From Synchiropus splendidus (taxonomy: Eukaryota; Chordata; Actinopteri; Syngnathiformes; Callionymidae), in assembly GCF_027744825.2 (NCBI RefSeq), contig NC_071334.1, forward strand, positions 37,541,937 to 37,605,936: a DNA stretch of 64,000 bases, written 5' to 3'. Position 1 is the first letter of the stretch. Each line of letters opens with the position of its first letter. A program made the position numbers and the translations under genes. Below are positions 22,707 to 35,599 of the stretch, piece by piece. The notes below the pieces were generated by a model, which worked only from the letters and a program-made list of their open reading frames with translations, had not been told where the DNA came from and did not search any database.

Positions 22707-25700
22707 TCAGCTTCCATCCTGATTTTTATACTTAAGTTGAAGTTGCTTGGGGTGGTACCTGTGGCCATCTTTACCCGTAAGTACGTTCCCTTCGACTTTC
22801 ACTATTGTGGTAGATTTTCCAGTGGCGAGTATCCACACCTCACTGCCCACCTGTAACGATACAGAGGGCTCGTGAGAGTGGGCAGGGGTAGAACCCCGTA
22901 ACTTAGGGAGACTGAGTTGCTGGTTAATGGCAAAGAGGTTTTCAGGTAAGTGCCATCTGTGCTTATACAGTAGTATTTGCAATTTTGCCGCACGCACTGC
23001 ACGTTCCGCGACTCCGTTAGTGTTGGATTGGTGCAGGATGGATAAGACATGTCGTATCCCCACCTGTTCCAACCATGAACGAAAGTGCTTGGAAGTAAAC
23101 ATGGCGGCATTATCCGATCTGAGGGTTTTGACTGGATTCCCCTGAATAAATGACATTACACACTCTTTTGCTGTCTTTGTGGTTTCTTTCTTAATGGGGT
23201 AGACTCGTGTGTGTCCTCCCCCATTGTCAGCTATTACCAGGAATTTTTTATATAGGCCGTAGTGACTCCCCAGGACTCCTACATCCATAGACCATAGATC
23301 CATAGAAATGCCTGGGAATTCTTCAGCAATTTTACCTTCTTGATAAGCAATAGGAGGTAACAATCCCTTCTCCATGCATATCTCGCAGTTATGTCTGACT
23401 AGTGATATGGTGTCTTTGAGAGGACCGGCTTCAATCCCGTTATCAACCATCCATCTCCGCGTCCTCTCATTCCCGACATGTAGCAAAGCACGATGAATAT
23501 GCCGGACATAATCCAGCCTCTCTTCCTCAGGGATGACAAGCTTCCCTTGATCATTCTTCCATTTATCAGGAAAAATCAAAGTGCCTACCACAACTGCTCT
23601 AGTCTGCACTAGTTTGTCGACCACATCATTTCCCATGTGATCAAAATCCTGGATTCCCGTGTGACTATTGACATGGGTCACCCAAAGTTTTATGTGTTGT
23701 AGCAGTTGGTTCACCACTATCCGTAAGTCACGATGTTCCAGCTCTTTTCCTTTGTAATTCTGGAAGTCTCGCTGCTGCCAGTATTTAAGGTTATCTTTCA
23801 GCCCTTCCGACACATACCAACTGTCAGTCACAATTCGTAAGGATTTTATTCCCTTCTTCTTTACATATTGCAGTCCGCTGACAACTGCCTGTAACTCGAC
23901 CTCCTGTGCTGTTTTTCCCATTCTTCCTTTCTCTTTATACATGGGTTTATCTCGTTTGTAAAGCACAAAACCCCAATATCCCTCGGGATCTTGTGCTGTT
24001 TTACTACCATCAGTAAAGAGGGTGTATATCCCTATATAATCTGGTTGAGAAATCGCAGGGATTTTAGGCTGCTGTTTAGACTTGGCCATTATAAATGACC
24101 AATTTGGATCCAAGAGCATCTGCTTCCACTTTCCCCATCTAGAGGCATAAGCTTTAGCGAATTCCACCGTATCCTTGACCATTTCTTTAGTGAGGTCATT
24201 CTGTACTGTAAATTTTACATAGACCTGGCCTAAGTTGGAAGCCAGTTCCGTGTAAACTTTCCATAACGACCTGAGTTCCCTTTCTGCTGGAGCAAATCGA
24301 CTTTCAGTGGGTGAATACCTGACGGATACATTACAAATCGGTGTGTCATTGCTTTCCTCGTAGACTGCCGTGCATCCTCCATTTTCCTTTTCCTCTAATA
24401 CTTTCACAGAGATATTGTGTCCATCTCGGTACGGAGCGAGTTTCACTCCATCCGTGAGAATTTGTTGTATAAGGCAGTTCCAGGTTTCAATTTCTTCTGG
24501 CGTTAGCATTCTATTGTGTTCTATTAACTTCAGGGATCGTTTGTCAAATGTCCTAACCTTATTTTTAATAATCTCCACGGGTCTCGCTAAGGTGGAATAA
24601 TAAGGAATCATACTTCGTAGCCACCCCAGTTTTCCTAAACATTTCTCTAGCTCTTTAAGCGTAGTAGGGTGCAGATTTTGGAGATAGTCGTCAGTGGAAG
24701 TTATCGCATGCTTTGTAACTAAGACACCCAGATATTTGACTTGAGGTACTCCTATCTCGCATTTAGCGATTCCAATCTTCATTCCATGGTCTTTCAGTCT
24801 CCGGATTACTTCCTCCAAAAGCTCGAGATGTTCTTCTTCTGTCTCCGTGGAGATGAATATGTCGTCTATGTAACACGTGACTGGCAAGTCTTGCAACAGT
24901 TTCTCCATACGTTCCTGAAGTGCGTTTGGGGAATTCACAAATCCTTGGGGCAGCCTAGTCCACATGTAGCCTTGTCCTTTTATCATAAAACAGGTTTTCG
25001 GCCTGCTCTCCTCGGCCAGTGGAACGGACCAAAATCCATTCGCTAGGTCAATACTGGAGTTATATTCTCCCGGGCGTATTTTTAACATGGTCTGTCGGGG
25101 ATTGATGATTTGTCTAGTGTCTTTCACTGTTACGTTATTTAACATTTTTAGGTTATGGACAGGCCTGACAGTACCATCCTTTTTTGGTACTGCTTGTACT
25201 GGCATTAAGCAGGGTGGTTCTTTAATTTTCTCGATGACCCCTAATTGTTCCAATTCTTTAAACACTGCCAGCAATTGATCTTCATATTTTCCTAATGGGT
25301 ATTGCTTCTGTTTGCCTGGGAGGCCACCCCTAATGACATATGGCTCTGTTTTCATTAATCCTACATCATTTTTAAATCGGGCCACTTCGGCCGAATAAAG
25401 GATCTTTTCTAGGCGTGCCTTGTCCTTTATGTGTGAAGTACAGACTAATTTTTCTATGGCCGTAATCCTATTAACTTCTCTCATCCAGTTTGAGGAAGGG
25501 GCATCAATAATCCATTCTGAGTCATTTGGAGACAATAAAGGGTTTGGCCCTATTGCCACCATTTTACCATTAAATCTTCCTAGGGCCAACATAGTAACAT
25601 CTCCATTAGCCAATCTTATGAGTACCTTCTGATCGAGTTCTTCATCTAACCATTCCCTTGGTAATATGGATATGTCTGTTCCAGTGTCATAGTAACAATC

Positions 25701-25712
25701 TCTTTTTTGATC
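22707..25712 (-). pseudogene. pol of provirus A, start lost
   Basis: Open for about 1000 codons from the protease DTG box to the end of integrase, very close to Pol of provirus B. The RT YIDD box, the RNase H DGS box, the integrase HHCC and DDE residues are all present. It lacks the first ~14 codons because a deletion of about 43 bp removes the gag stop, the pol ATG and the start of protease. It has the sequence MDLWSMDVG at the first integrase aspartate, where provirus B has ASMDVG. The long intact frame suggests the start deletion is not ancient, or that pol was preserved until late. Confidence 0.9.
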
Positions 25713-28700
25713 TTTTGGGTTCGTGTTTTTCCAACACTTTCCTCTGGGCTGCGGTCAGATCTCTTCCCAGATCCTGGTTTCGTCGGGCCGCTGCAAGTAT
25801 TACTGCTTCCTTCTGCTCTTGGGTCATCGCTTTCCAATCTTCGTCGGACACTGGTTTCGAACGGGGACGATGCTGCCCCTTTGCTTGGGGTCGATTGTCG
25901 GCACGATCCTGCCTCCAATGAGGCTGTCTGGGGACATTCGTGGCTGAGCCATTCACGTTCCTGTTGAATGGAGGGCGCTTGGCCCCACCCTGTCCATTGG
26001 GCCTGATGTCTTGCTGATTTCGATCCTTCCTCGGTGGAAAGGTAGATCGAGTGCGAGCCAGGCTGTGTTGGGGGTTTGCTGTCGCTTTTCCGAAAGGGGG
26101 AAGAGACTTCCCCCTCTGCTCGTTTTTTGACTGTCGAACCTCGGAAACATCAGGTCTCTCTTTTTCTTTTCTGAGGGCTCTTCTAACAGCCATCAGAGAG
26201 CTGTGACGGGATATAACCTCAGTTTTTGCATCCAGTCCCTTTGCTTGGAGGAACTCCAGAACCAATTTGGCTTGTTCGGGGCAGTTAATCTGTACCAGGA
26301 AATTCTTGACCTGCAACTCATCAGCCCCTTCATCTGCCAGTATGGAATAAGCTTGCAGAAGAGACATTTCTCCTTTATTCACTTTATCAACCAGATCTCG
26401 AATGGTTGCCTCTACTTGGCTTGTAAGTAGAGTAGCCATATCGGAGGTTAGCAAATCCATTAATGTCTGCCCTTGGATTAAATCTAGTCCGTTCCCTTTG
26501 GAGACATATTTACTAATAACCGGGTCAGCCATTTGAGATGGAGACCATTCCTTATTCAATTTTCTAACATACTCGCAGTTGGATTCCTTATCTTTCCTTT
26601 TCGGGAGTGCCTTGCACAGGTCTGCTACAGTAATTTTATTTGACACTCTAACGTCAGTGTCTTGTCTGGGCTCCGATGGGGGGGCCCCTGCAAGGATTGA
26701 GACCGCCAGCTGAGTACGCTGTCGTCCTATCCCTCCTGTGGAGGCCATCCTGCTACCCTGTCTTGAAGGAGTTGGGGGGTCTGGCTGCGGACCCAGAGGC
26801 GGGTCACTATCACTGCCGGAGTCATCGCTACTCTGATCGTCGGAATCTGAGGGGCATGGAGACCATCTCTCCCATGAGTCTGTCGGCAAGCAAGTGGCCC
26901 TGGGCATGTGGGAGTAAATATCTGTTAAGGAATTGCGGTGGGCATCATATCCTCGTGCGAGATATGCTTGTTTAAAGGACTTAGACACTCCTTGCCATCC
27001 GCCTATTTCCTCAGATGAGGGAGATCGCATTCTCCAGGCCCTTTCTTTGCTATCATGAGGAAACCATTGGGGGGTGATTATTTCTTTGTTCCAACCTGGC
27101 TCCGGAGGTTGCTGGTGTACAACTGGATCATAAGCATGAGCCGTAGGGCGTTCTCTTAATCCTTCCTCATCGGGGTCGCACGGCCATTTGGTGGCATCAT
27201 ACTCTCCCCACGTTATCTTTCGCCCTCTAGAATTTTTTGCTTGTACCATCCGGGTGGGTTGACGGTCAATGGGGGGTAAGGGTGATTGTTCAACCCGGGG
27301 AGATCTAGGTAAGGGGGTTGAGGGACGTGGTGTAGTCGCGGAGGAGGGTCGAAAGGGGACCCGAGGTTACTCTGGCTCTCTGTGCTCCTCATCCTCTAGG
27401 CCACGTAGCAGCTACGGGGAATTTTCCAGATACTTCGTAAATTTATCCTGCTTCAAAAGTAACACTGTATCATATAGTGTCTTTGCTAGTTGTCGGTTCC
27501 CTATCAGGCACGTAACTGTCTCAAAGTACCCTAATGAGGTCAGCGTCGCATAGGTGGCCGTCACCCACCGTGCTAGCTGTGTATTTGTGAGGACCCACAA
27601 TGATTCAGGGGGATTAAGGTCAAGGGTCACCTTAGACAACTCAAGCCGAGCAATTTTACTGGCTCCAGCGTGTATCTGACCTTCTACTGAACGCGAATGC
27701 ACCAGTGGCGTCAAATAGACGATGGCTACGGGGGAATCTTCGCACTCAGTGAAAGCTAAATGATGGACCTGTTCTAGGGCTCGGTAATTTCGGTTACAAA
27801 CCTCTTCGCTCAAAAGTGAGAGACGGTAATCGAAGTCCCTTTTGCCAATTTTCTTTCTCCATGGAGTGAATGCCTTTACTTCATCCAGTCCATTCCACTT
27901 CCTTATGGGGATCACTACATTGTCCCCAGTTGGCTTGTATTTGGCCGTTGAAGTGTGTAAGATAACAAACATGGATCCATTATCCATTCTAATGACTGGG
28001 ATTTCACCCAAGGCCGGCTCACTCGACCCTAGGTCTCTGACATCAGGGTTTTCTGAGGCGGTGAGATCCAAGGCCCCTATTGAGCCATTAGAGGGATTGA
28101 GTGGTTGAATAGGTTGCGGGCGATTTCCCTGGGAACCTAAAATGCATTCTAATCCTCCCTGACTCAAACTCCTGTTGAGCTGATCTTGTTGACTTCCTAT
28201 TTGCCGTGTTATTGCACTAAGTTGCTCTGCCATCTTCTCCAAACTCCTTGTAATGACTTGTTTGTCAGTTTCACTCAGGCTCAGGGATTCTCCGTCATCG
28301 GGGTCATTTTCTAACGAATCAAAAAAGCGGACCCTCGCTGGCGTAGCACAGCCATGGTCCCTAAGAGCTGCGTCAGCTTCATAGGCGGGTGGCGCAGTCG
28401 GAGAATTGGCTATTTCTTGTAGCGCAGTGTCCAGTGGTCCCTTATTTGTCAGGGGTAGCGTACCAGTTGCTTGGTACATCGTTTGAACTTCTTGGAGTTC
28501 ACCACGGGTATAAATCCCCGGCTTAGCAGGGCTAGGGTAGTGCTGGTATTGACTCACAAAACTTTCAGTAATATTCCCTGTGGCATGGTCATGGGTAGAC
28601 TCCTTATATAACTTGCTCACCACGGGCCTCTTTATTAAACCATCAACCAAGGTCGCGTCAAGCGAACAACTGTGAGTCGCTGCATAATCCTGAATTTTCA

Positions 28701-29355
28701 CTGGATTCACCTGAATCCTCTGTGCCAGTTGTTGGATAATTTCCTGCCGTAGCCCAGCCTCGGGGGCCAAGAGGATCACCATTCGGTCGGATTCAAAGTT
28801 ATGGTTCACCCAATTTTGAGTATGATCAAGACAAGTTTGCACTGCCTTCTCGAGAGGGTAATTAAACACCCCGGTCCCAAAGACAGGAATTATGACGGCC
28901 CCCGTTTTAGCATGGGTCAAGGAGTTGTAATAAGTTGCTGAAAGCATCTTAAAGGAGCCCTCGTGGTTCTTGTCGTCGTATGGCAAGTAATGGGCCATTG
29001 ATATCGTTTGTAATTTCGACTCCCCTGTGTCCAAAGGACGTGCCTCTCCTGGGTCCCAGATCCCAGGGTATTCTCGATCAAACTTCTTCACTTGTTCACC
29101 AAAATTTTCTTTTACCCAACGAGCTATACCCGTACCATCGGTTGGTCTCGGACAGCTTCGTGGGTTCAGAAGCGTATACGAACCGGATGGCAGGATATCC
29201 CAAAATTCCTGATTTTCTAATCGTGTATCGATTATCAGAAAGGACCCCATTACCCACATATCAGGGGGAGCAGTCACAACCTCAGATTTGGCTATGGAAG
29301 CTCTTCTCATAAGAGCTACACCACTTTTAGGCACAACCTCTTTGCTCATTTCCAT
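25687..29355 (-). pseudogene. gag of provirus A, broken
   Basis: Collinear with the 1217-aa Gag of provirus B. It is open from 29355 to a TAG at 27412, where provirus B has a CAG codon in slightly different surroundings. A second stop lies near 27370, and the frame is open again in the same phase from 27249 to 25687. The macro-like segment (GTGVFNYPLEKAV), the overlapping PTAP/PPAY late motif and the basic tail are conserved. The last residues differ because of the deletion at the gag-pol junction. Confidence 0.92.
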
Positions 29356-29787
29356 TTTCCAATCTCAGTCAAATTATTTTTAAGGAATTCACTTTACCGG
29401 CTATGAACAGTTTCCCGAACTATGCCGCTGCTTCCTGCTGCAGTTCCCCAGTTGTCCTTAGCGGACTCCTTACCATGGGGTGCCCGTTATAAGGCCTCAC
29501 GGGACTTTTTGTTGTACTTCTGTATTCCAGCTACCTTATATAGTTGTACTACAATTACCTTAATACTTTAACTATCCTGCTTGGGGTGATCAGTCCCAAG
29601 GGACAGTTTCTTGGTAAGTTGTAGAATCAACAAGATCGTACGTTGTCGAGTGATAGAGCCTGAATCTATATCTTTGATTCAAGACCCAGAGATAGGAGGA
29701 TCTATCTATTTACTACCGAACTTTTCCCGCCAGAATTTTAATCTGTGGTGCAGTTACTCACAAATAGATTGTACGTTTTTCAATCAT

Positions 29788-29806
29788 GTCCCTGTTTCTG
29801 GCGCCA
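29788..29806 (-). promoter_or_regulatory. Primer binding site of provirus A
   Basis: Minus strand reads TGGCGCCAGAAACAGGGAC, directly after the LTR end. It differs from the provirus B site by a one-base insertion and a substitution, so pairing with tRNA-Lys would be imperfect. Confidence 0.8.
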
Positions 29807-31113
29807 TGTCGTCGGGTTTAGGTTTTCAAGGTTTTGTGTACAAGGCGATTGGCTATAACATAAGCCGTCCCTAGTTCCGAGCACACTACCTCCCTTTGCC
29901 TCTCTGGTAAAGGGCCCCTCGGGTGGTCAACTCAGTCAGCCTCTTGTTGCGGACACGGTTCTAAGACTATAATAAGTGTATTACCTCTACCTTATTATAT
30001 TAGTGAGTAGTGTCGGCGCTTCACTGAGTGGGTTATTTAATTAGCCCGACCTGTTAAGAAACAGGTTCTTGACCTTACAATGCTACACCTCTTACCGTAG
30101 TCTCTTTACTTAACTTCGTTTAGGGACTCATGATCGGATCCTCAATCCATTCCTTCTAAATAACATATTTCCCCATAACTGCCTAAAACTACCACCTTAT
30201 CATTGACACAATAATTCAGGATGGAATAATGCTACCATGTGAGACATTCATTACATGTGCAACACGAGGAAATCAAACAATAACTCACCTATAACCCAAT
30301 TGATGGTAGTAGGTAGGAGCCAGTTGATTCTTTAGTAGTCAGGGATCAACGCCGTTGTGCCTTTTCAGTACTTAATTCGTACTCAATTTTATTATGTTTT
30401 TGTTACAAGTATTTCTTCAAAAAATTAATAAAAGAATAGTAAAAACAACAAAATCAATCAAGAATAATAAAATCCATAAACTCAAGGGTATTGCCAGACG
30501 CTGATACCCAACAGTATCACAAGTACCGCCAGACGCTGGTACTAGTACATATACTTCAAAAACCATATAATCAAAATACATGCAATAAAAAGAGTTAAAT
30601 CAAAAATAATAAAATAAAAATAAAAAAAATGAGTTAAATCAAATAGTCTGAGTGCAATAACAAGAGCACCGTCCTAAGTTAAGATACAAGACCTTACTGT
30701 AGACAGATGCAGCCGAAAAGCCAAAGAGCAGGACCCCAGTGTCACATCTCTGAGCGTTTATATGGCAACACACATGGCCTTGATGACATACCCATGTCCA
30801 TATCCCGTGCCCAGGTGATAAATCATATCTAGTTTTTCCACAGCTGACCTTGATGCCATGCCCTTAAAAGGATCGTGGGTTTCGGTGATTGATCACATTA
30901 GTCTCATTTACATCAGCATTTGCGTCAGCATTTGCGTCAATGGTGCCCGGTTCACCATATTAGGTCAACACATCTGCTCCATCTGCGTCAGCACGTGCGT
31001 TTACAAGTTCAATCTAAGTTCAAGACACCCACCTGCACATGAGTTCAGACGTTCACGCTTACAAGGTCATTCTAAGTTCAGAACACACAGCTGTTTGTGA
31101 GTTCAAACGTTCA
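29807..31113 (-). repeat. 5' LTR of provirus A
   Basis: 1307 bp, same limits as the partner at 9446-10752. Differences between the two include GTATTACC versus GTATCAAC and GATCGTGGG versus GATCGCATG. It contains the TATA-like box, the donor-like GTAAGG that aligns with GTAAGT of provirus B, and both stem-loops. Confidence 0.9.
30486..30543 (-). promoter_or_regulatory. Twin stem-loops in R, 5' LTR of provirus A
   Basis: 30486-30509: GGGTAT/ATACCC stem with CAGCGTCTGGCA loop. 30522-30543: AGTAC/GTACT stem with CAGCGTCTGGCG loop. Both are identical to provirus B. Confidence 0.65.
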
Positions 31114-32784
31114 CGGCATACAATTACAATTACAAGGCTGAAGGGCACCATATTCATGTCACATATAAAGAACATCCCCATAGTGGTTACTACTGGAAGT
31201 AGTTTCTCAAATGTCTGTCTTCAATATTTTTCACAAACATTTTTATCACATGTATTTTCTGCACCATGAGGCGCACCACAATAGTTGTGATGCTTCATTC
31301 TGAGACCATTTGTGATGTGCATTCACCTTCCGTTACATTGAAGGATTTTATGTGTGGCTTTTAGTCGGGAAAATACATATAAATGTCATGTTTGCCTAAG
31401 GTTCGACCCAGGTGCAGATGATTGTAGGCTGACAGAAGACACGGACAACGAGATTAAATTAAGAAATTTAATAAATGACGATATACAATACAATAGAAGA
31501 CGGAGACAGGAACCGAGGACGTCGGAGCCAGAACGTGAACTGGGAAAAACACAGAGGGACTGGGGAAAAATCTGCAAAACAAGAGAGGTGAATTAATATC
31601 AACCTACAAAAGGGGACAACAACCTCACGAGGTCCTATTAACCTAAAGCGCTGCGTGGAGGAGAAACACTCAAACTCACACGCAGGAAAAAAAAAAAAAA
31701 ACAGACCACAATCATTAAATGAAAAGGTGAGTATAATAAGACTCACACGCGGACTAACTATTAAATTTAGAAGAGCAGAACGAAAGCGGAGCGCAAAAGA
31801 GAAACCGAAACTGATGTAGCAGATGGAAAGGCAGTTCATGCGCCCGCTGCGTTTAGTAGCACCAACCAATCACCAGGGGACGCCGTTACTATTTAAGTGA
31901 CTCTGGGCAGCGTCAGGTCTCTCTCTCTCTCCGCTTCCGGACTGCTGGTTTTGGTCCTGTAAGCCGGCTGTCAGCACAGAAAGGTGGCTGGAGTTTGTTG
32001 GTGCGTAAGTTTGATCGTGGCGATGCTGGTGTGATCGCTGTCGCAGGTATGGCTGGTAAACTGTCGTTCTCCCCCATCCTCCTGATTTGGACTTTAGTGA
32101 AGCTCATGGCGGGTTTTACATGTATAGATGCGTTGCCGGTAGCTGCGCTGCGTCCTCTATCGCCCTGCGTTTGGGCAGGTGCATCGTCGTGTGCCAAAGT
32201 CTGATAAGAGACGAACAATATAGGGACGCAGCACTTGGATTGTTTTGTTCTGTTTTGTACCCCGTTGTTTTCTTCTGTTTCGTGACACACTGTTTTGTAC
32301 AGTTCTGTGTTGAACAGTTCTTGAACGGTTTTGAATAGTTTTGTTTGTTTGTCTTTTCCTCTTCCCTTTTTGGTCGAGTCTGTTCTCTTTTTGATTTTGT
32401 TTCTTTTCTTTTGTGATTCGTTAACTCTGGGTGGTGTCTGATATTCGTTTTCTTGTTAGTTCATTATTGAGTTAGTCTGTTATTTTCTTTCACGTATTTT
32501 GTTTTCTTTGTGTATCTGACCCAGTCTGCCATTGACACTCTTCTTGTTGCTGCTGGGCCCGGTGGTGTAGGTGACCTGGTGGTGGTTAATTTTATCGTGT
32601 GCTGTGCTGTTGGGGACACGTTTGCATGTTTGTGCAGCTTGGATGCGTTTGTTCGGGTTCATCAGTTTGTTGTGTGGTTGGACCTGCCGTAGAGGGTGTC
32701 CCCCATCCTAGTAAGTCCCAGATCTACTATATTCTTGTTAGTTTTATTTTTGATTGTTGGATTTTAGAATCATTTGTATTAATA
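31114..32784 (+). other. Unassigned region with weak open frames
   Basis: No family recognised. It includes an A-run at about 31687-31701, a CT-rich stretch at about 31917-31932, and a T/G-rich stretch (32230-32500). One short frame (about 32049-32204) begins MAGKLSFSPILLIWTLVK and looks like a signal peptide, but it ends after about 51 codons. The region could be an uncatalogued LTR or DNA element. Confidence 0.35.
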
Positions 32785-32798
32785 AAGTATCTATACTT

Positions 32799-33087
32799 TA
32801 CCACCTCAGGAACCAGCTGAGGTGGCTCGGGCATCTGATCCGGATGCCCCCTGGACGCCTCCCTGGGGAGGTGTTCCGGGCATGTCCTACCGGGAGGAGA
32901 CCCCGGGGAAGACCCAGGACTCGCTGGAGAGATTATGTCTCCGGTCTGGCCTGGGAACGCCTCGGGATCCCCCGGGAGGAGCTGGAGGAGGTTTGTGCGG
33001 ACCGGGAAGTTTGGGCTTCCCTGCTCCGAATGCTGCCTCCGCGACCCGACCCCGGATAAGCGGCAGAAGAAGGTGAAGGTGAAGGTG
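32799..33087 (+). mobile_element. 5'-truncated LINE fragment with target duplication
   Basis: Encodes the C-terminal tail of a fish LINE RT protein (LRWLGHLIRMPPGRLPGEVF, then RPRGRPRTRWRDYVSGLAWE), followed by a GAAGGT-type tandem 3' end. Both sides carry the 14-bp duplication AAGTATCTATACTT (32785-32798 and 33088-33101), typical of target-primed reverse transcription. Confidence 0.85.
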
Positions 33088-33231
33088 AAGTATCTATACT
33101 TATTAATATGCAATTGGAACCCTGTCTCATGTTTCCTGAGTAAGCGGACCTGCGTGTCCTTATTCTTTGGGTGAAATTCCCAAGGTGGTGTAGCTGGACT
33201 CCAAATTTGGGCTGCATTTCATATACACTTG

Positions 33232-33249
33232 CACACACACACACACACT
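33232..33249 (+). repeat. (CA)n microsatellite
   Basis: Nine CA dinucleotides, followed by CTCACCCACC. Confidence 0.9.
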
Positions 33250-33274
33250 CACCCACCGTAGGGCAGCACACCAC

Positions 33275-33637
33275 TATAGTAGAAGGGATCTTTCTAATAG
33301 GTGCGGATCTAATTCAACTTGTCTGAAGTGTTTTCCGATCAGTTTTTTCAGTTTGTCGGTCTGTAAACCACCGTCACACGTTTTCTGCACTGTTCACACA
33401 CTGATCAGAATAGGCTAAGAACAATGAAAATATCAACTGTACCTATAGGGAAAAGACTATTTCTTGTATATTGAGCACTAAATTAAACTTTCTGAACTGT
33501 TTTCAAAGAGACATTTTTATTTTCGCGCGTTTTCTGCACTGTTCGCTGACTGGTCAGGGATGCCTCAGAACATGAAAATTTCACCTGCAACTATAGGAAA
33601 AACACTATTTCTATTATATTCAACTCTAAACCTCTTT
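33275..33637 (+). repeat. Satellite, about two units (forward)
   Basis: Contains GTCTGAAGTG, a TTTTCTGCACTGTTC box and GAAAATTTCACCTGCAACTATAGGAAAAAC, the forward version of the left array. It joins the DIRS-like sequence at GAATAGGGTGCTGCGACTGG, the same junction as at 6719 on the other side. Confidence 0.8.
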
Positions 33638-35599
33638 GAATAGGGTGCTGCGACTGGCCTTCAAGCAGCCGAACCGTTCCACATTTCCTGCTTCCAAGCC
33701 ATGGGATGAGTTTGACAAGAGCCAGGCCCTGCTACGAGGTGGATCCGGAGACTCTGTTCCCAGAGTTGGCTGAGTTCCGGGTGGTGGAGTCAGTCAGGTT
33801 CCAGCTTGATCTTCTCCTGCGCCTCATTTCATTCGCTGCCTGTCGTATCGAAGTTGAGCTCTCTCTCCTCCGCCAGCTCAAGAATCATCTCACTTCACTA
33901 ACGGCCTGCTGGAGTTGGATAGCGAGACTACACAAAAGTCACGACAGCATGTTGTCTGCCCACAACTGGAAGAAATCCATTCTATTCCCGGCGCGGTTCT
34001 GACACTCCACTAGAACTAGGACCGCACTTGGTCAGGTATGGAGCTTACTGCCTGGTGGAGGGTTTGGATTGGCGGCGCGACGTTCCCGCTCAGTCAGCCG
34101 TCATGCGCGATGCGCGATGCTCGACCTCCCCCTTGAGGAGTAACCAATCATCCCAGCTGGCTTTAACAGAGTCACCATAGCACAGTGGACTGGTGTCTAC
34201 GCCATCAGCAACCTGTTCATAGCGCTTGAGAACATCATCGCACTCTTTATGAGCTCCGTTGACAGGCTCATACATCGCAGAACCTCTGTCACTCTACCAG
34301 AGATTTTGGAGATTCAACAGTCCGTCAGCGTGGTGCTGTGCTTGCGGCGCCTCCTCCACACACAGCCGCCGCCGGGGTGGAACACTGTCGCTGTTCGAAG
34401 GGGCGGGGTGAGCCCAGCCGTCTGGATCATAGCCGCACTGATCATCGCTGCTCCTCTTGGAGAGACCAGCCGGCTGCTCTCACCTCTGCTCCCTCCAAAA
34501 AAACGAAGAAAACTTTGTATCTAAAAGTATGCATCTGAACCAAAGTCTAACTTGAATAAAAAATAAGATGCATTACTTTGGTATCGGGTCTGTTTCTTCT
34601 CTTCCGGTTCCAGTCAGTGCGAACTCAGGCTTCAAAAATGTGTTTTGGTTTGACATCGTCTCAGGAGACAGGGAAGTTCCTGGAGCCAAGAAGTTGTGTT
34701 TTTCCTCAGCTTCACCACAATAAGAAGCAGATGCGTCAAATAACTCTTTCCCATCTCTCAACAGATCCCGGTTCTAGCCAAAAGTCAGGAGAGTCTCAAT
34801 TCTGCCATTAACTCTCCTTATTCCTCAGACTCGCCAGTTTCCAGCAGGGCTTCAGAGGATCACACAGTAGGCGCTGCGTGGCAGACCTGCTCTGTTCTCA
34901 GCTCCCTCCTGCGATGTCTGATGCGATGTCTGTCTGTGATTCTGTTCTCTGCAGCCCTCCAAACCTCTCAGAGGCAAGTAGGACATCATCATCTACAGAG
35001 TCATCTCTTTCTGAGGATGATTGGGCCGGTCCCTCGGGTCTCCATCTTTGGAGAATTGCAGAGTCAGATCAAGGTACACTGCAAGTTTGGGGGCCCTACT
35101 TCCTCTGAAGGCTCAACTGACAAAACCGAGTCTGTTTTTGAAGAACCAGCGGGACTTGAAGTGCCCAGAGGAGTGTGCGCTGAGTACCGACGACCCTTTT
35201 GTCCTGGGTGCCGGGTCCGCTCCAGTGCTCAGTTCGCCGAATTTAAAGCGCCTGTCTCCTCACCTGCCCATATGGATCGAGAAGATACTCGTCATTGACC
35301 CTTCAGTTTCACAGTCAACCCCGAGGTTCTGCGACACCACTTGGATCTGGGTGAACTCAGAGAACCAGCGGTCATGTCTGATGGAGGAGGACCGCGCTCT
35401 CCTGTCAAAGGAAGTAATCGAGCTAATGCCAAAGCGATCCACCTACGCTGGGTTTTACTCCAGGTACTTTCTGGACAGGAGAGTGGAGACCTGTTCTGGA
35501 CCTCAGTCTCCTAAACCAATTCATGACCAGACAGCGAATCCGGATTACCAGGAGACTCCTGGAGTGTGTCAGAGTGTGAGAGGCGATGACTTCCATAGA

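Larger units (their letters stand above)
19073..22768 (-). pseudogene. ORF3 of provirus A, split by a solo LTR
   Basis: Starts at the ATG at 22766-22768, overlapping the end of pol as in provirus B. It has a CGA to TGA stop at 22640-22642, continues open to the insertion at 21858, and resumes at 19748 down to 19073. The two halves match ORF3 of provirus B on both sides. Its stop overlaps the env ATG as TAATG, one base different in register from provirus B. The C-terminal acidic SEDEEVPK stretch and basic KRRKGKK tail are kept. Confidence 0.9.
9446..31113 (-). mobile_element. Provirus A: old, broken giant retrovirus copy
   Basis: Minus-strand relative of provirus B with LTRs of equal length (1307 bp) at 9446-10752 and 29807-31113, a primer site at 29788-29806, and the same gene order. 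Gag, ORF3, env and the membrane ORF are interrupted; pol lacks its start. The LTRs differ from each other at roughly 20 places by eye, so it is clearly older than B. It lacks a matching target duplication: left flank GTAGC, right flank CGGCA. Two later insertions are present: a solo LTR in ORF3 and a Harbinger fragment that replaces the end of the membrane ORF and the start of ORF4. Confidence 0.92.

Noticed and set aside
9441..31118. Target-site duplication for provirus A
   Set aside because: Flanks GTAGC and CGGCA do not match in either orientation, so none is reported.
32049..32204. A host gene exon beginning with a signal peptide
   Set aside because: It ends after about 51 codons, with no convincing donor, downstream exon or similarity; kept only as a remark.
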